A DNA stretch of 64,000 nt, from positions 186,001 through 250,000 of the forward strand of contig NZ_WHOB01000020.1 in NCBI RefSeq assembly GCF_013141775.1, in the 5' to 3' direction. The notes beneath the pieces are model-generated. The model had not been told where the DNA came from, did no database searches, and saw nothing but the letters and a program-made list of their open reading frames with translations. The translations under genes and the position numbers were made by a program. How positions within the stretch are numbered: position 1 is the first letter of the stretch; every line of letters starts with the position of its first letter. Source of the DNA: Paenibacillus phytohabitans. GTDB taxonomy: Bacteria; Bacillota; Bacilli; Paenibacillales; Paenibacillaceae. Below, in pieces: positions 35,928 to 45,200 of the stretch.

Positions 35928-37169
35928 TCTCTGATCTTCGCCGCTCTTGAACAAAGCACGCAGCGCGCTGCCGAATGCCTGCAGCCAGTTGTCCGCCGGA
36001 TAAGCCGTACCTCCCGCAGGACTGTATTTCTTCTCATAGGGTGATGTTTCCGGCGGCAGCTGGCTTGGCGTATACACCGGAACCCGGCCGATTTCCTTGC
36101 CGCCGAGCTGCATTATAATTACACCCTTCAGCCCGAAGCTGCTGGTGTTGGCGCTAGTGTTGGTGCCGGTCTCAGTGCCGGCATTGGTACGCACCTCAGT
36201 TCCCGCGGTACTCTTTTCTTCGCTTAATACCAGCTTGGTAACAAGCCTTGCCTCTTCCCCTTGTCCGAGCGGATAGGCGAAATCCTTGCCGGTCACGAGG
36301 GTGTAGCCGCTGACGGTTTCTCCGCGTTCCACTAATGTCTTGAGCGGATAATGGTTGAAGCCGAAATCCAGCAGCGCCGAATGGTCATTCCAGTCATTGC
36401 CGTCATTCAGCGTAACAGCGACAAGCTGCTGGCCGTTTCGGGTAGCGGAGCTGACCAGGCAGCGGAGCGCTTTTTTGGTATACCCCGTCTTCACACCGTC
36501 GGCCCCTTCGTAGAGGCGCAGCATTTTATTTTTATTGCTCCACTTGTAATCCCATTTCTCATACGGATTGTCTGCCGTCTTCTCTTTGGTAGCTACAATC
36601 TCCTTGAACACAGGGTTATGCATCGCGTAAGCAGTCAATACAGCCAGATCATTTGCGCTGGAGTAGTGTCCTTCGGCATCGAGCCCGTGCGGATTGGCAA
36701 AATGCGTATGGGTTAAGTTAAGCGCCTCCGCCTTGGCATTCATCAGATAGACGAAGCCCTGCTCGGAGCCTCCGACATGCTCGGCAATCGCGGTTGCCGC
36801 ATCATTACCCGATCGCAGCATTAATCCATACAGCATATCCTCCAGCGTCATTTCTTCGCCCTGCTTCAGATACAGTGAAGAACCTTCCTTGGCATAAGCA
36901 TTTTTGCCGACCTTGACCTTTGAGGTCAAATCACCGCTCTCTATCGCTACAAGTGCTGTCATTATTTTGGTCAAGCTGGCAATCAGCATCGGCTCATCCC
37001 CGCGGCTGCTGTATAGAAGTCTTCCCGACTCCACATCAATCAGCGCCGCCGCTCTGGCATGAGTGGATATGGAGCTGTTCTCAGCCCGGATAGAAGACAA
37101 CGGCACCAGTGCAAGCAGCAGTAAACACAATATTAAGGAAATCAACGATTTTCGGGTTAATGTCTTCAT
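35925..37169 (-). CDS. dacB: DacB-type D-alanyl-D-alanine carboxypeptidase (sporulation PBP5*)
   Basis: This penicillin-binding protein trims stem peptides in spore cortex peptidoglycan. A signal peptide (1-29) precedes the S11 peptidase domain with SLTK (S65, K68), SGN (120-122) and KTG (227-229). A C-terminal beta-rich region has a Thr/Gly/Asn insert (about 320-345). I chose the ATG at 37167-37169 with GGAGG 6 nt upstream. The dacB-spmA-spmB order is that of B. subtilis. A sigmaE-like promoter lies upstream. The roughly 870-bp spacer to spmA, full of repeats, is unusual. Confidence 0.93.
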   Translation of the reverse strand: MKTLTRKSLISLILCLLLLALVPLSSIRAENSSISTHARAAALIDVESGRLLYSSRGDEPMLIASLTKIMTALVAIESGDLTSKVKVGKNAYAKEGSSLYLKQGEEMTLEDMLYGLMLRSGNDAATAIAEHVGGSEQGFVYLMNAKAEALNLTHTHFANPHGLDAEGHYSSANDLAVLTAYAMHNPVFKEIVATKEKTADNPYEKWDYKWSNKNKMLRLYEGADGVKTGYTKKALRCLVSSATRNGQQLVAVTLNDGNDWNDHSALLDFGFNHYPLKTLVERGETVSGYTLVTGKDFAYPLGQGEEARLVTKLVLSEEKSTAGTEVRTNAGTETGTNTSANTSSFGLKGVIIMQLGGKEIGRVPVYTPSQLPPETSPYEKKYSPAGGTAYPADNWLQAFGSALRALFKSGEDQR

Positions 37170-37232
37170 GTTCATCCTCCGGCTTCTTATCAGGTCTAGG
37201 GCAGCGGTTCTTCCGTCTTGCCTGGTTGTACA

Positions 37233-37261
37233 AGTGTATGCGGTACGGGGGACTGGTATGT
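37233..37261 (-). promoter_or_regulatory. SigmaE-like promoter of dacB
   Basis: The minus strand has a perfect sigmaE -10 CATACACT with an ATA-containing -35 (ACATACC) 14 nt upstream. SigmaE controls dacB in the B. subtilis mother cell. Confidence 0.5.
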
Positions 37262-37281
37262 CCCATCCGCTTCTGTCCGTC

Positions 37282-37315
37282 AAAAAAGGGATATCACCTT
37301 TGAAAGGCGATACCC
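37282..37315 (-). terminator. Terminator after gerW
   Basis: GGGTATC.CCTTT / AAAGG.GATATCCC (minus-strand reading) forms a hairpin with a short loop, followed by TTTTTTG. It ends the DUF2953-gerW unit just before the dacB promoter. Confidence 0.8.
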
Positions 37316-37351
37316 CCGCTTATTCTTATCCCGCCACTTTCAGCCGGTGTG

Positions 37352-37840
37352 TTAATGTGCTGATGTATGCGTAGCCGGCTCCGTTTTCACTACAGTTTTG
37401 GTCACCGTAGCACCCGCTACATCTGCTCCCACCGGCATGCCGTTCGGCTGGAACATATTCTGGATTTTATCGATCAGGTTTGGTGTGGCATCAATAATTT
37501 TCTCGAACAGATGGGTTTGATTGTCAAGCGGCACAATATGTACCCCATCCCTGCCCACTACCAGAAAAGCGATTGGCCGTATGGATACACCGCCCCCGCT
37601 ACCGCCCCCGAAGGGAAGCATTTTGACTCCGGTCCCGCTGCCGTTTACGCCCGGAGCATCGTCTTCCACCCGGAAGTCACTGCCGCCTGCGGCAAAACCG
37701 AACGCGACCTTACTGATCGGCAGAATGATACTGCCATCTGGTGTTTCTACTGGATCTCCGACAATGGTATTTACATCCACCATGCCTTTGATATTTTCCA
37801 TAGCCGTCTGCATGAGACCTTGAATAGGATGATCTGACAT
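37352..37840 (-). CDS. gerW: GerW family sporulation protein (YtfJ)
   Basis: YtfJ/GerW is a forespore protein linked to germination. The 162-residue product has the family pattern: N-terminal MENIKGMVDVNTIVGDPV, a Gly-rich centre (GGGSGGGVSIRPIAFLVV) and a C-terminal tail rich in Thr/Val. The gene sits directly after a DUF2953 gene as ytfI-ytfJ do in B. subtilis, although B. subtilis has that pair elsewhere. GAGGAGG precedes the ATG. Confidence 0.92.
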   Translation of the reverse strand: MSDHPIQGLMQTAMENIKGMVDVNTIVGDPVETPDGSIILPISKVAFGFAAGGSDFRVEDDAPGVNGSGTGVKMLPFGGGSGGGVSIRPIAFLVVGRDGVHIVPLDNQTHLFEKIIDATPNLIDKIQNMFQPNGMPVGADVAGATVTKTVVKTEPATHTSAH

Positions 37841-37922
37841 TGTTTTTCTCCTCCTCGTGTGTATATAAGTGTACCTGCAGTCTTATCTTGCCCACTATGG
37901 AAGGGAGTATGTAGTCTTTTTA

Positions 37923-38633
37923 TCACTGGGCCCGGCTGAGCAGTTTCTTCCATCTTCCAAGGCCGCCTTCCACCTTCGATACACGCCGCAATAATAACAG
38001 TCCCGCATAAAAAGCATAGCCCGCAGAAAGCTTGCCTGTGCAGACCGCTTCCGTTGAGAAACAGGGGTCGTCCCGGAACACCGGGGCAACGAACATCCGC
38101 GGATTCCGCTGCAGTCTGACGAAACGCGACACCCAGCCGATCATGGTCCACTTCATGCCCCATAAAGCGCCAGCCGCGGTTGCCGTATCTGCCGCATCGC
38201 CCAGCGAGAAATCCGTGGACCAGTCCAGCTTGGTAATCCGGACGTGCGATAACGTGCCAACCAGCCATTTTTTGAGACCGCGGGTTGCCTTGAGTGCAGT
38301 ACGGATGTTCTTTAACCATTCCGTCACGGATTCCCGGTCGATTTTTTCTTCTTTGTCGCTGTCCATTTTCACCGGGGCGATTCCGCTTTTTTCGAGCTTA
38401 ACCTTAATGCCTTGTTCAAGGCTGTCAAAAACCAGCGCAGGCAGCTCATAATGGAATTTGACCAGCCCGTATACAGCTTTGATATCAAATTCAATACGGT
38501 CATCCTTTCCCAGCCTGCATAGACGGAAATGAAAATGAATCGATGAAGCCAGAACCAGCAGGCACAGCAGAATAACCAACAGCAGCAGGGATAAGGATAT
38601 TACAAGCCATAACGTCACAATCGTAACCTCCAA
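37923..38633 (-). CDS. DUF2953 domain membrane-anchored protein (YtfI-like)
   Basis: A single N-terminal membrane segment (8-32) is followed by a soluble region with the DUF2953 pattern, including the late SLGDAADTATAAGALWGMKW. Function unknown; in B. subtilis the ytfI gene is paired with gerW (ytfJ) and is probably sporulation-related. The 236-residue length is normal. An 82-nt gap separates it from gerW. Confidence 0.85.
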   Translation of the reverse strand: MEVTIVTLWLVISLSLLLLVILLCLLVLASSIHFHFRLCRLGKDDRIEFDIKAVYGLVKFHYELPALVFDSLEQGIKVKLEKSGIAPVKMDSDKEEKIDRESVTEWLKNIRTALKATRGLKKWLVGTLSHVRITKLDWSTDFSLGDAADTATAAGALWGMKWTMIGWVSRFVRLQRNPRMFVAPVFRDDPCFSTEAVCTGKLSAGYAFYAGLLLLRRVSKVEGGLGRWKKLLSRAQ

Positions 38634-38737
38634 GCAGCCTCAGGTAATGTGAATAGTGGAGCCTCTGGTTTAGTATGGCAAATCCTGCTGGATAAAATTC
38701 GGCATTTCAGCAAACATCTCCAAAAGATTCTGCCGCC

Positions 38738-38774
38738 AAAAAAATGCCGCTGTCCCGGCGGGGACAACGGCATT
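38738..38774 (-). terminator. Terminator after scpB
   Basis: AATGCCG.TGTCCC and GGGACA.CGGCATT form a stem with a GGCG loop. The minus-strand reading ends in TTTTTT. Confidence 0.88.
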
Positions 38775-38800
38775 GCTGGAACAGCGTGTATCCGCTGCGT

Positions 38801-39403
38801 TTATTCTGTCTCTACCTCTTCAAAGGTCATCTGGCTGTCCAGCTTGCTGAACAGCAGCTGCGTCTCTTCTTCCAGGCCCTCTGAGGTGTCGAAGCTCGAC
38901 GGCTCCGGAAGCTCCTTCAGGCTGGCCAGGCCAAAGCTGTCCAGGAAGGACTTGGTCGTTCCGTACAGGATCGGACGGCCGACAGCCTCTGCCCGGCCCA
39001 CCTCATGAATCAGATCCTTATTTCCCAGCGTATGAATGGCCCGTTCGGACTTCACCCCGCGGATTTCTTCGATCTCCACTCTTGTAATAGGCTGGCGGTA
39101 AGCCACAATAGCAAGTGTCTCCAGCGCTGCCTGGGACAGGGAAGATCTGGAAGGGGAATACGCCAGACGCTCGAAATATTGCGCATGCTCCGGCAGTGTC
39201 GCCAGACGGTAATTCCCGGCGATCTGCACTACCTGCAGGCCCCGGCCCTGCGAGCTGTAATCGTCTTTCAAATCCTCCAACGCCCGTGTAGCCAGATCGG
39301 GCCGCTGTTCGGTAATCTCGGCAATCTGGCGTACAGATAAACCTTCATCCCCTGAGAGAAACAGCAAACCTTCAATAATTGATTTCAGCGTGTTGTAGTC
39401 CAC
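38801..39403 (-). CDS. scpB: Segregation and condensation protein B
   Basis: ScpB binds ScpA in the SMC condensin complex. The 200-residue protein has two winged-helix domains and the typical LSQAALETLAIVAYRQPITR segment near residue 90. It overlaps scpA by 32 nt, so the two are coupled. Confidence 0.95.
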   Translation of the reverse strand: MDYNTLKSIIEGLLFLSGDEGLSVRQIAEITEQRPDLATRALEDLKDDYSSQGRGLQVVQIAGNYRLATLPEHAQYFERLAYSPSRSSLSQAALETLAIVAYRQPITRVEIEEIRGVKSERAIHTLGNKDLIHEVGRAEAVGRPILYGTTKSFLDSFGLASLKELPEPSSFDTSEGLEEETQLLFSKLDSQMTFEEVETE

Positions 39404-40163
39404 TGACTTCCTCTCCTCCTCTCCACTCCATCACAATATCGTCAAATAATTTCTCCTGGTAGCAGAAAATCGCCTTCATCTTCATCAGCTCCAGAATGGC
39501 CAGGAAGGTCACTACAATCTCATGCCGGGCCATCTCATCATGCAAAAGCGACGAAAAGCGCAGTCTGCCGCCCATCCCCTTACGCTGCAGTGCTTCCGAC
39601 ACATCACGAATCCGGTCTTTCACCGAAATCTCATCACGGGTAATCCGCTGATAAGAGGATCTCCGGGCCGCTTTGCTCAGCGCCTTACGGAACGCGGCAA
39701 TCAAATCTGCGGTGTGCAGTCCCTTCAGCGTATTATCGGTCTGTGTAGGAACAAAGGGGCCCAGATCCTCGGGCTCCTTCGTGAAAATCAGGCTGCGCTC
39801 GCTCTCCATATCCAGCAGCTGCACAGCAATGCTCTTGAATTTGCGGTATTCAATCAGCCGCTGTACCAGCTCCGCCCGCGGATCATAACCGTCGTCCTCG
39901 TAATAATCGAAATCCTCGATTTCGATCACCGGCGGCTTCGGCAGCAGCAGCTTGCTCTTGATCGACAGGAGGGTAGCAGCCATAACCAGAAATTCGCTGG
40001 TGATATCCAGCTCAAGCTCCTGCATCCCCTGCAGGTATTCCATGTACTGCTCGGTGATCTCGCTGACCGGAATGTCCTGGATGTCGATTTCCGCTTTGTC
40101 TATCAAATGCAAGAGCAGATCGAGCGGACCTTCGAACGTCTCCAGCTTGTACAATACAGTCAC
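39372..40163 (-). CDS. scpA: Segregation and condensation protein A
   Basis: ScpA is the kleisin subunit that bridges the SMC heads. The N-terminal MTVLYKLETFEGPLDLLLHLI and the C-terminal winged-helix VTFLAILELMKMKAIFCYQEKLF are canonical. 263 residues is normal length. It precedes scpB. ypuF and ribT, which stand between scpA and ribH in B. subtilis, are absent. Confidence 0.95.
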   Translation of the reverse strand: MTVLYKLETFEGPLDLLLHLIDKAEIDIQDIPVSEITEQYMEYLQGMQELELDITSEFLVMAATLLSIKSKLLLPKPPVIEIEDFDYYEDDGYDPRAELVQRLIEYRKFKSIAVQLLDMESERSLIFTKEPEDLGPFVPTQTDNTLKGLHTADLIAAFRKALSKAARRSSYQRITRDEISVKDRIRDVSEALQRKGMGGRLRFSSLLHDEMARHEIVVTFLAILELMKMKAIFCYQEKLFDDIVMEWRGGEEVSGLQHAEINY

Positions 40164-40237
40164 GCGGTTTCCTCCAGCCCAAAAAAAGTAAAGTGCAGCG
40201 CCGCACGGACGCTACACAAGTAGAAAGATCCTTGAGA

Positions 40238-40328
40238 CTGCGACGAAATAAAGTACCGCTAATTTGTTGACAAAACTCCCAAACCCATGGAGATTTGTCA
40301 ACAAAAGCGGATACTAATTTCCTCGCAG
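40238..40328. repeat. Long imperfect inverted repeat (about 91 bp) between ribH and scpA
   Basis: CTGCGACGAAAT...GCTAATTTGTTGACAAA pairs with TTTGTCAACAAAAGCGG...ATTTCCTCGCAG around a central spacer of about 19 bp. The inner arm TTTGTTGACAAA is itself palindromic. No T-run follows. It resembles a miniature mobile element or a long RNA hairpin. Confidence 0.6.
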
Positions 40329-40399
40329 CTCCTTATGTTCATGCTTTCTTCTCATACATATAAATAAGCACGACTTACGCTGATTCGTCAAGAGGGGTG

Positions 40400-40867
40400 T
40401 TATTTAAACAGCTTGTTCAGGTTCGCCATTTCGATCGCAGCAGTTGCCGCATCCCAGCCTTTATTGCCCGCTTTGGTTCCGGAACGCTCAATGGCCTGTT
40501 CGATATTCTCGGTCGTCACCACGCCGAAGATCGTCGGAACGCCTGTCTTGAGATTAATGGCCGCAACGCCCTTGGCAACTTCATTGCACACATAATCATA
40601 GTGTGTTGTAGATCCGCGAATAACCGTACCTAGTGTGATTACTGCATCATACTTGCCGCTTTCGGCCATTTTTTGCGCGATCAGAGGAATTTCGAATACT
40701 CCCGGTACCCAGGCAACATCCACTTCATCGTCAGCTACGCCATGGCGTTTGAAGGCATCGAGCGCTCCGGAGAGCAGCTTGCTTGTAATAAATTCGTTGA
40801 AACGTCCTACGACAACCCCGTATTTCAATCCTTCAGATACTAAATGTCCTTCAAAATAATTCGGCAT
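40400..40867 (-). CDS. ribH: 6,7-dimethyl-8-ribityllumazine synthase
   Basis: RibH joins the pyrimidinedione from RibD with dihydroxybutanone phosphate. The 155-residue protein starts [10 protein letters not shown] and carries [21 protein letters not shown], and [14 protein letters not shown]. The ATG at 40867 is chosen by homology; an ATG 9 nt upstream is equally possible. Last gene of the rib operon. Confidence 0.95.
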   Translation of the reverse strand: MPNYFEGHLVSEGLKYGVVVGRFNEFITSKLLSGALDAFKRHGVADDEVDVAWVPGVFEIPLIAQKMAESGKYDAVITLGTVIRGSTTHYDYVCNEVAKGVAAINLKTGVPTIFGVVTTENIEQAIERSGTKAGNKGWDAATAAIEMANLNKLFK

Positions 40868-40909
40868 TATGCTCATCAACCCTTCATGTATAAGTTAGTG
40901 ATTCTATAA

Positions 40910-42163
40910 TTAAATTTTGGAATCCTCGTTTTGTTCGATCTTGTCAAAAGTCAGCAGATGGCCAAGCTTGGCCTGCTTCGTATGAAGATACTTAGTGTTG
41001 TCCTTGTTCTCCGGCATCTGGATGGCTACACGCTCCACCACTTCAAGGCCGTAGCCTTCCAGCCCTTTGATCTTGCGCGGATTGTTGGTCAGCAGTCTGA
41101 TCTGGCGGACGCCCAGGTCCTTGAGAATCTGTGCACCGATGCCGTAATCACGGAGATCCGCCGCGAAGCCCAGCTTCAGGTTGGCATCTACCGTATCCAG
41201 TCCTTCTTCCTGCAGCTTGTAAGCACGCAGCTTGTTGATCAGGCCAATGCCCCGGCCTTCCTGGCGCATGTAGAGTAGCACCCCTCTGCCTGCTTCTTCA
41301 ATCTGGCGCAGCGCCGCTTCAAACTGCGGGCCGCAGTCGCAGCGGTGGGAATGGAATACATCGCCGGTCAGACATTCGGAATGCACACGCACCAGCACCG
41401 GCTCATCACCGGAGATATCCCCTTTTACCAGAGCAACATGCTCTTTGTCATCCACTTCATTCGTGTAGGCAATCGTCTGGAAATCACCAAAATCAGTCGG
41501 CAGATTCACCGCAACCTCGCGCGTAACCAGATGCTCCTTCTCATTACGGTAGTGAATGAGGTCTTTGATGCTGATCAGCTTGAGATCATGTTTCTTCGCG
41601 ATCTCAATCAGGTCAGGCAGGCGGGCCATCGTGCCGTCAACCTTCACCACTTCGCAGATGACGCTCGCCGGATAGGCGCCGCACATGCGGGCCAGATCTA
41701 CAGCGGCTTCCGTATGGCCTGAACGCCGCAATACCCCGCCCTTCTTCGCGATCAGCGGGAACATGTGGCCCGGTCTGCGGAAGTCGGAAGGCTTCGCATT
41801 CGGGTCCAGCATCGCCTTGATGGTCATGGATCTTTCCCCGGCGGAAATACCGGTGGTCGTATCCTTGTGGTCAATCGATACGGTAAAAGCGGTGCCGTGG
41901 TTATCGGTATTCTGGGCCACCATCGGCTGCAGATCCAGTTCCTCTGCACGTTCCGCGGTAATCGGCACGCAGACCAGGCCGCGTCCCTCGGTAATCATGA
42001 AGTTGATAACTTCAGGGGTTGCCCGTTCGGCAAGGGCGATGAAGTCCCCTTCATTCTCGCGGTCCTCATCATCAACAACGATGATCACCTTCCCGCGCAT
42101 CAAATCATAAATCGCATCCTCAATCGGGTCCAGGACGCTGTCCTTCTTGTCTTGCTCGCTCAT
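40910..42163 (-). CDS. ribBA: RibBA: 3,4-dihydroxy-2-butanone-4-phosphate synthase / GTP cyclohydrolase II
   Basis: The fused enzyme starts both branches of riboflavin synthesis. The N-terminal DHBP synthase domain (1-205) has [11 protein letters not shown] and [11 protein letters not shown]. The C-terminal GTP cyclohydrolase II domain (206-405) has the zinc motif [15 protein letters not shown] and the RQEGRGIGL block. 417 residues is slightly long. GGAGGACAG precedes the ATG. Confidence 0.96.
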   Translation of the reverse strand: MSEQDKKDSVLDPIEDAIYDLMRGKVIIVVDDEDRENEGDFIALAERATPEVINFMITEGRGLVCVPITAERAEELDLQPMVAQNTDNHGTAFTVSIDHKDTTTGISAGERSMTIKAMLDPNAKPSDFRRPGHMFPLIAKKGGVLRRSGHTEAAVDLARMCGAYPASVICEVVKVDGTMARLPDLIEIAKKHDLKLISIKDLIHYRNEKEHLVTREVAVNLPTDFGDFQTIAYTNEVDDKEHVALVKGDISGDEPVLVRVHSECLTGDVFHSHRCDCGPQFEAALRQIEEAGRGVLLYMRQEGRGIGLINKLRAYKLQEEGLDTVDANLKLGFAADLRDYGIGAQILKDLGVRQIRLLTNNPRKIKGLEGYGLEVVERVAIQMPENKDNTKYLHTKQAKLGHLLTFDKIEQNEDSKI

Positions 42164-42223
42164 GTTACTGTCCTCCTGATGGCTGTACGCTGCCTTACCG
42201 GCTGCCGTATGCCTAATCTTTAA

Positions 42224-42892
42224 TTATACAAACCCGTTGGCCGCCAGAAAATCGTGGCTGATCTTCGAGCTCTTCTTATCTTCTTCATCGCCGGAACGTG
42301 AACCATAATGCAGCAGATGATCCACATACTTGCCCAGCACATCACATTCGATATTGATACTGTCACCCGGCCGTTTATGGGCCAGCACCGTTTCTCCAAG
42401 GGTGTGGGGAATGATAGAGACAGTGAACGTGGACGACTCTGTATCCACTACGGTGAGGCTGATGCCGTCAATCGTAATGGAGCCTTTGGGGATGATGTAC
42501 TTAAACAGCGATTTGCGGTCCGGCGCAATTTCGAACACAACCGCATTCTGATCGCGCTTCACGCTGCGGATCTCGCCGGTTCCATCCACATGACCCTGGA
42601 CAATATGCCCGCCGAACCGTCCGCCGGCTGCCATCGCGCGCTCCAGGTTCATTTTGCCCCCGGTCCGTAGGTTTTTGAGATTGCTGTTGCGGTAGGTCTG
42701 AGGCATCACATCAACTGTGAAATATTGGTCGCCTATGGATGTGGCTGTAAGGCAGACCCCATTGACGGAGACGCTGTCGCCAATCTTCAGATCCCCCATA
42801 ATGAGGGAGGCGCCGATATTCAGCACCATCATCTCCCCTCCGCTGGTGACGCTGCGGAGGATACCCACCTCTTCAATCAGGCCGGTGAACAT
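42224..42892 (-). CDS. ribE: Riboflavin synthase alpha subunit
   Basis: RibE dismutates two lumazines to riboflavin. The two tandem lumazine-binding barrels are visible (MFTGLIEEVG at 1 and GHIVQGHVDGTGEI near 97), with the NLERAM motif between them. 222 residues is normal. GGAGGGATAGT precedes the ATG. Confidence 0.95.
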   Translation of the reverse strand: MFTGLIEEVGILRSVTSGGEMMVLNIGASLIMGDLKIGDSVSVNGVCLTATSIGDQYFTVDVMPQTYRNSNLKNLRTGGKMNLERAMAAGGRFGGHIVQGHVDGTGEIRSVKRDQNAVVFEIAPDRKSLFKYIIPKGSITIDGISLTVVDTESSTFTVSIIPHTLGETVLAHKRPGDSINIECDVLGKYVDHLLHYGSRSGDEEDKKSSKISHDFLAANGFV

Positions 42893-42965
42893 ACTATCCC
42901 TCCTTCATAACTATATAAGACGCACTTAAGATTTGAGCTTGAAGCATAGTCGTCACGGCGGTGAG

Positions 42966-42985
42966 CATTTGGACTTCCGCCGCTG
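42966..42985. repeat. Partial copy of repeat B
   Basis: CATTTGGACTTCCGCCGCTG matches the start of repeat B at 32766-32785 except for one missing base and one substitution. It sits in the 125-bp ribE-ribD spacer, which has no other feature. Confidence 0.4.
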
Positions 42986-43017
42986 CCCGCCACCCGATTT
43001 CTTGTTCTTATCCGTTG

Positions 43018-44118
43018 TTAGCGCGCCGGGGTACCGCTGATACAGACATTATCCCCGAGCACTTCCACTTCCAATCCTTCGAGCGTAATGGCATCCCGCA
43101 TCAGTTCCACACCCGGAAAGTCGAAGGTACCTGCAGCAGCGGCGCCGCCTCCGACAATCTTCGGAGCGAAGAAGAGAACCACGCGGTCAACCAGTCCCTG
43201 CTCCAGCATCGCACCGTTCAGCGTACCGCCGCCTTCGAGCAGGATCGAACCAATCTCCATTCCGCCCAATGCTGTCATCGCGGCCTGCAGATCGACACGC
43301 GGTCCGCTGCCTGCGGCCACAACCTGAACACCCGCAGCGAGCAGTGCTGCCTTCCGCGCCGGATCACCCGCTTCAGTAGTAACGACCACCGTAGGTGCCA
43401 GTCCGTCAGTGACAACGGCGCTCTCCAGAGGCAGCCTCAGTGTAGAGTCGATGATAATCCTGATTGGATTGAGCCCGGGCACATTCAGCCTGGTCGTCAG
43501 CGAAGGGTTATCGGCAATCACCGTATTCACCCCGACCATGATTCCCTGATGGCGATGGCGCAGGGTATGTACTAGCTCCCGGGATTCAGCATTGGATATC
43601 CATTTGCTGTCCCCTGTACGGGTGGCAATTTTGCCGTCCAAGGTGCTGGCGCTCTTCAGTGTAATGAAAGGCTGCTTCGTCAGAATGTACTTGATAAACT
43701 TCTCATTCAGCCGGATAGCGCGGCTCCGAAGCAGGCCTACCTCAACCTCAATGCCCTGCTCGCGCAGCATTTCAACCCCGCGCCCTGCAACCTGCGGATT
43801 AGGATCTTCACAGGCAACGACAACCCTTGCGACCCCTTCATCAATTAGGCGCTGGCTGCAGGGAGGCGTGATGCCATAATGGCTGCAGGGCTCCAGCGTA
43901 ACATACGCTGTGCTTCCCTGTGCCTTGCCAGCAGCCATATTGAGCGCATGAACCTCGGCATGCCCGGTGCCGCGCTGCAGATGCGTGCCGATCCCGATCA
44001 TGGCACCATCCTTCACAACAACACATCCGACCACGGGATTGATTCCGGTCTGTCCTTGAGCCCTTTCCGCCATGTCCAGCGCCAGAGACATATAAAACTC
44101 ATCATTCATCTTATCCAT
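43018..44118 (-). CDS. ribD: RibD: riboflavin-specific deaminase / 5-amino-6-uracil reductase
   Basis: The N-terminal deaminase domain has the zinc motif GHAEVHAL and PCSHYGITPPC; the C-terminal domain is a dihydrofolate-reductase-like reductase (KSASTLDGKIAT, SILLEGGGTLNGAML). I chose the ATG at 44116-44118 with GGAGGG upstream (366 residues). First gene of the ribDE-BA-H operon, behind the FMN riboswitch. Confidence 0.95.
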   Translation of the reverse strand: MDKMNDEFYMSLALDMAERAQGQTGINPVVGCVVVKDGAMIGIGTHLQRGTGHAEVHALNMAAGKAQGSTAYVTLEPCSHYGITPPCSQRLIDEGVARVVVACEDPNPQVAGRGVEMLREQGIEVEVGLLRSRAIRLNEKFIKYILTKQPFITLKSASTLDGKIATRTGDSKWISNAESRELVHTLRHRHQGIMVGVNTVIADNPSLTTRLNVPGLNPIRIIIDSTLRLPLESAVVTDGLAPTVVVTTEAGDPARKAALLAAGVQVVAAGSGPRVDLQAAMTALGGMEIGSILLEGGGTLNGAMLEQGLVDRVVLFFAPKIVGGGAAAAGTFDFPGVELMRDAITLEGLEVEVLGDNVCISGTPAR

Positions 44119-44171
44119 GTGACTTCCCTCCAATCAGCCGGCTATATTCATAATGTGCACAGTTTAAACAG

Positions 44172-44210
44172 AAAAACCCGTCTCAATCTCCAGGAGGAGT
44201 TCAAGACGGG
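44172..44210 (-). terminator. Riboswitch terminator upstream of ribD
   Basis: CCCGTCT..CTCC / GGAG..AGACGGG forms a two-part stem ending in TTTTTC on the minus strand, between the FMN aptamer and ribD. It is the expected OFF state when FMN is bound. Confidence 0.85.
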
Positions 44211-44341
44211 ATATACGAGAGGTATCAGCAGCTCAAAAAATAGGTGCGTAAATAAACGCCGGACTTATGGCATTGTGAAAATTCGCACGTAATGTTCGAA
44301 AATACTGCAGCACGGCCGCCTATATAAGCACAGCACGTCAA

Positions 44342-44511
44342 TCTCTCCTTCTTCCATCCAGACTATACTGTCGGTCCCGGAATTGCACCAGGTCCACCGT
44401 CCGTATCACCAGCATACGGATCGGGTAGCGGACTGAGCAGCAGAACTGGCCAGAAACAGCCAATCTAACAGCATCACCGCCGGTAGGGAATTACACCCTG
44501 CCCTGAAGGAT
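44342..44511 (-). promoter_or_regulatory. FMN riboswitch (RFN element) of the rib operon
   Basis: The minus strand reads the RFN consensus: CAGGGCAGGGTGTAATTCCC, TACCGGCGGTGAT, AGTCCGC, GGTGCAATTCCGG, GACCGACAGTATAGTC and GGATGGAAGAAG. It binds FMN and, with the downstream terminator, represses riboflavin genes when flavin is plentiful. Confidence 0.95.
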
Positions 44512-44620
44512 TGATATATTCAGTTGAATAACAAGTTTTGCCTACAACAAAATTATCACTTACGTGCGGGAAATGCAAGTGTGTTTCGGAAATTTACTTT
44601 ATTTATGTAACTTAGTTCCC

Positions 44621-45028
44621 TTAATTCCCTGACTCCCGCTGCTTGTCCGCTCTCAGCAAATCACGAATTTCGATCAGCAGCGCAACCTCCGGTGCCGGAG
44701 CAGGGGGCTCGACAACTTCGACTTTAACAGTTTCCTTGCGTCTGAATCTGCTGGTCAGCTTCACTACCAGAAAGATAGAGAATGAAATGATGAAGAAGTC
44801 CAGTACGGACTGTAAGAACAGGCCGTAATTCACGGCGGCTTCTCCGCTGCCCAGATGAAGCTCCTTCAGATTGGTATCTCCACTTATTAAGCCGATAAGC
44901 GGCATGATGATGTCACTAACCAAAGACGTAACAATTTTGCCGAAAGCCGCCCCGATTACAACCGCCACTGCCAGATCAAGCACATTCCCCTTCATGGCGA
45001 AGCTTTTGAATTCCTTCCACATGGACAT
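44621..45028 (-). CDS. mscL: Large-conductance mechanosensitive channel MscL
   Basis: MscL is a homopentameric membrane channel that opens on hypo-osmotic shock. The N-terminal amphipathic helix and TM1 (FKSFAMKGNVLDLAVAVVIG) with gate region, a periplasmic loop, TM2 (about 72-95) and a charged tail are visible. 135 residues is normal. GGAGGGA precedes the ATG. Nothing nearby suggests co-transcription. Confidence 0.96.
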   Translation of the reverse strand: MSMWKEFKSFAMKGNVLDLAVAVVIGAAFGKIVTSLVSDIIMPLIGLISGDTNLKELHLGSGEAAVNYGLFLQSVLDFFIISFSIFLVVKLTSRFRRKETVKVEVVEPPAPAPEVALLIEIRDLLRADKQRESGN

Positions 45029-45115
45029 TACTATATCCCTCCGAAACTTTGAATTTTAGTAATTATAGCATTTCCGCCGCAGTTGACCAATCTATTCTAA
45101 GCCTTTCTTAAGTCA

Positions 45116-45157
45116 CGGCAAAAAGAGCAGGCAGCTATTTTCTGCCGCCTGCTCTTG
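45116..45157 (-). terminator. Terminator of the LPQTG adhesin gene
   Basis: GAGCAGGC.G and C.GCCTGCTC form a strong hairpin followed on the minus strand by TTTTTG. Confidence 0.88.
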
Positions 45158-45200
45158 GTGAAGGCTGATCCTATGACCAGCTGTGCTGTTTAACTACCGG

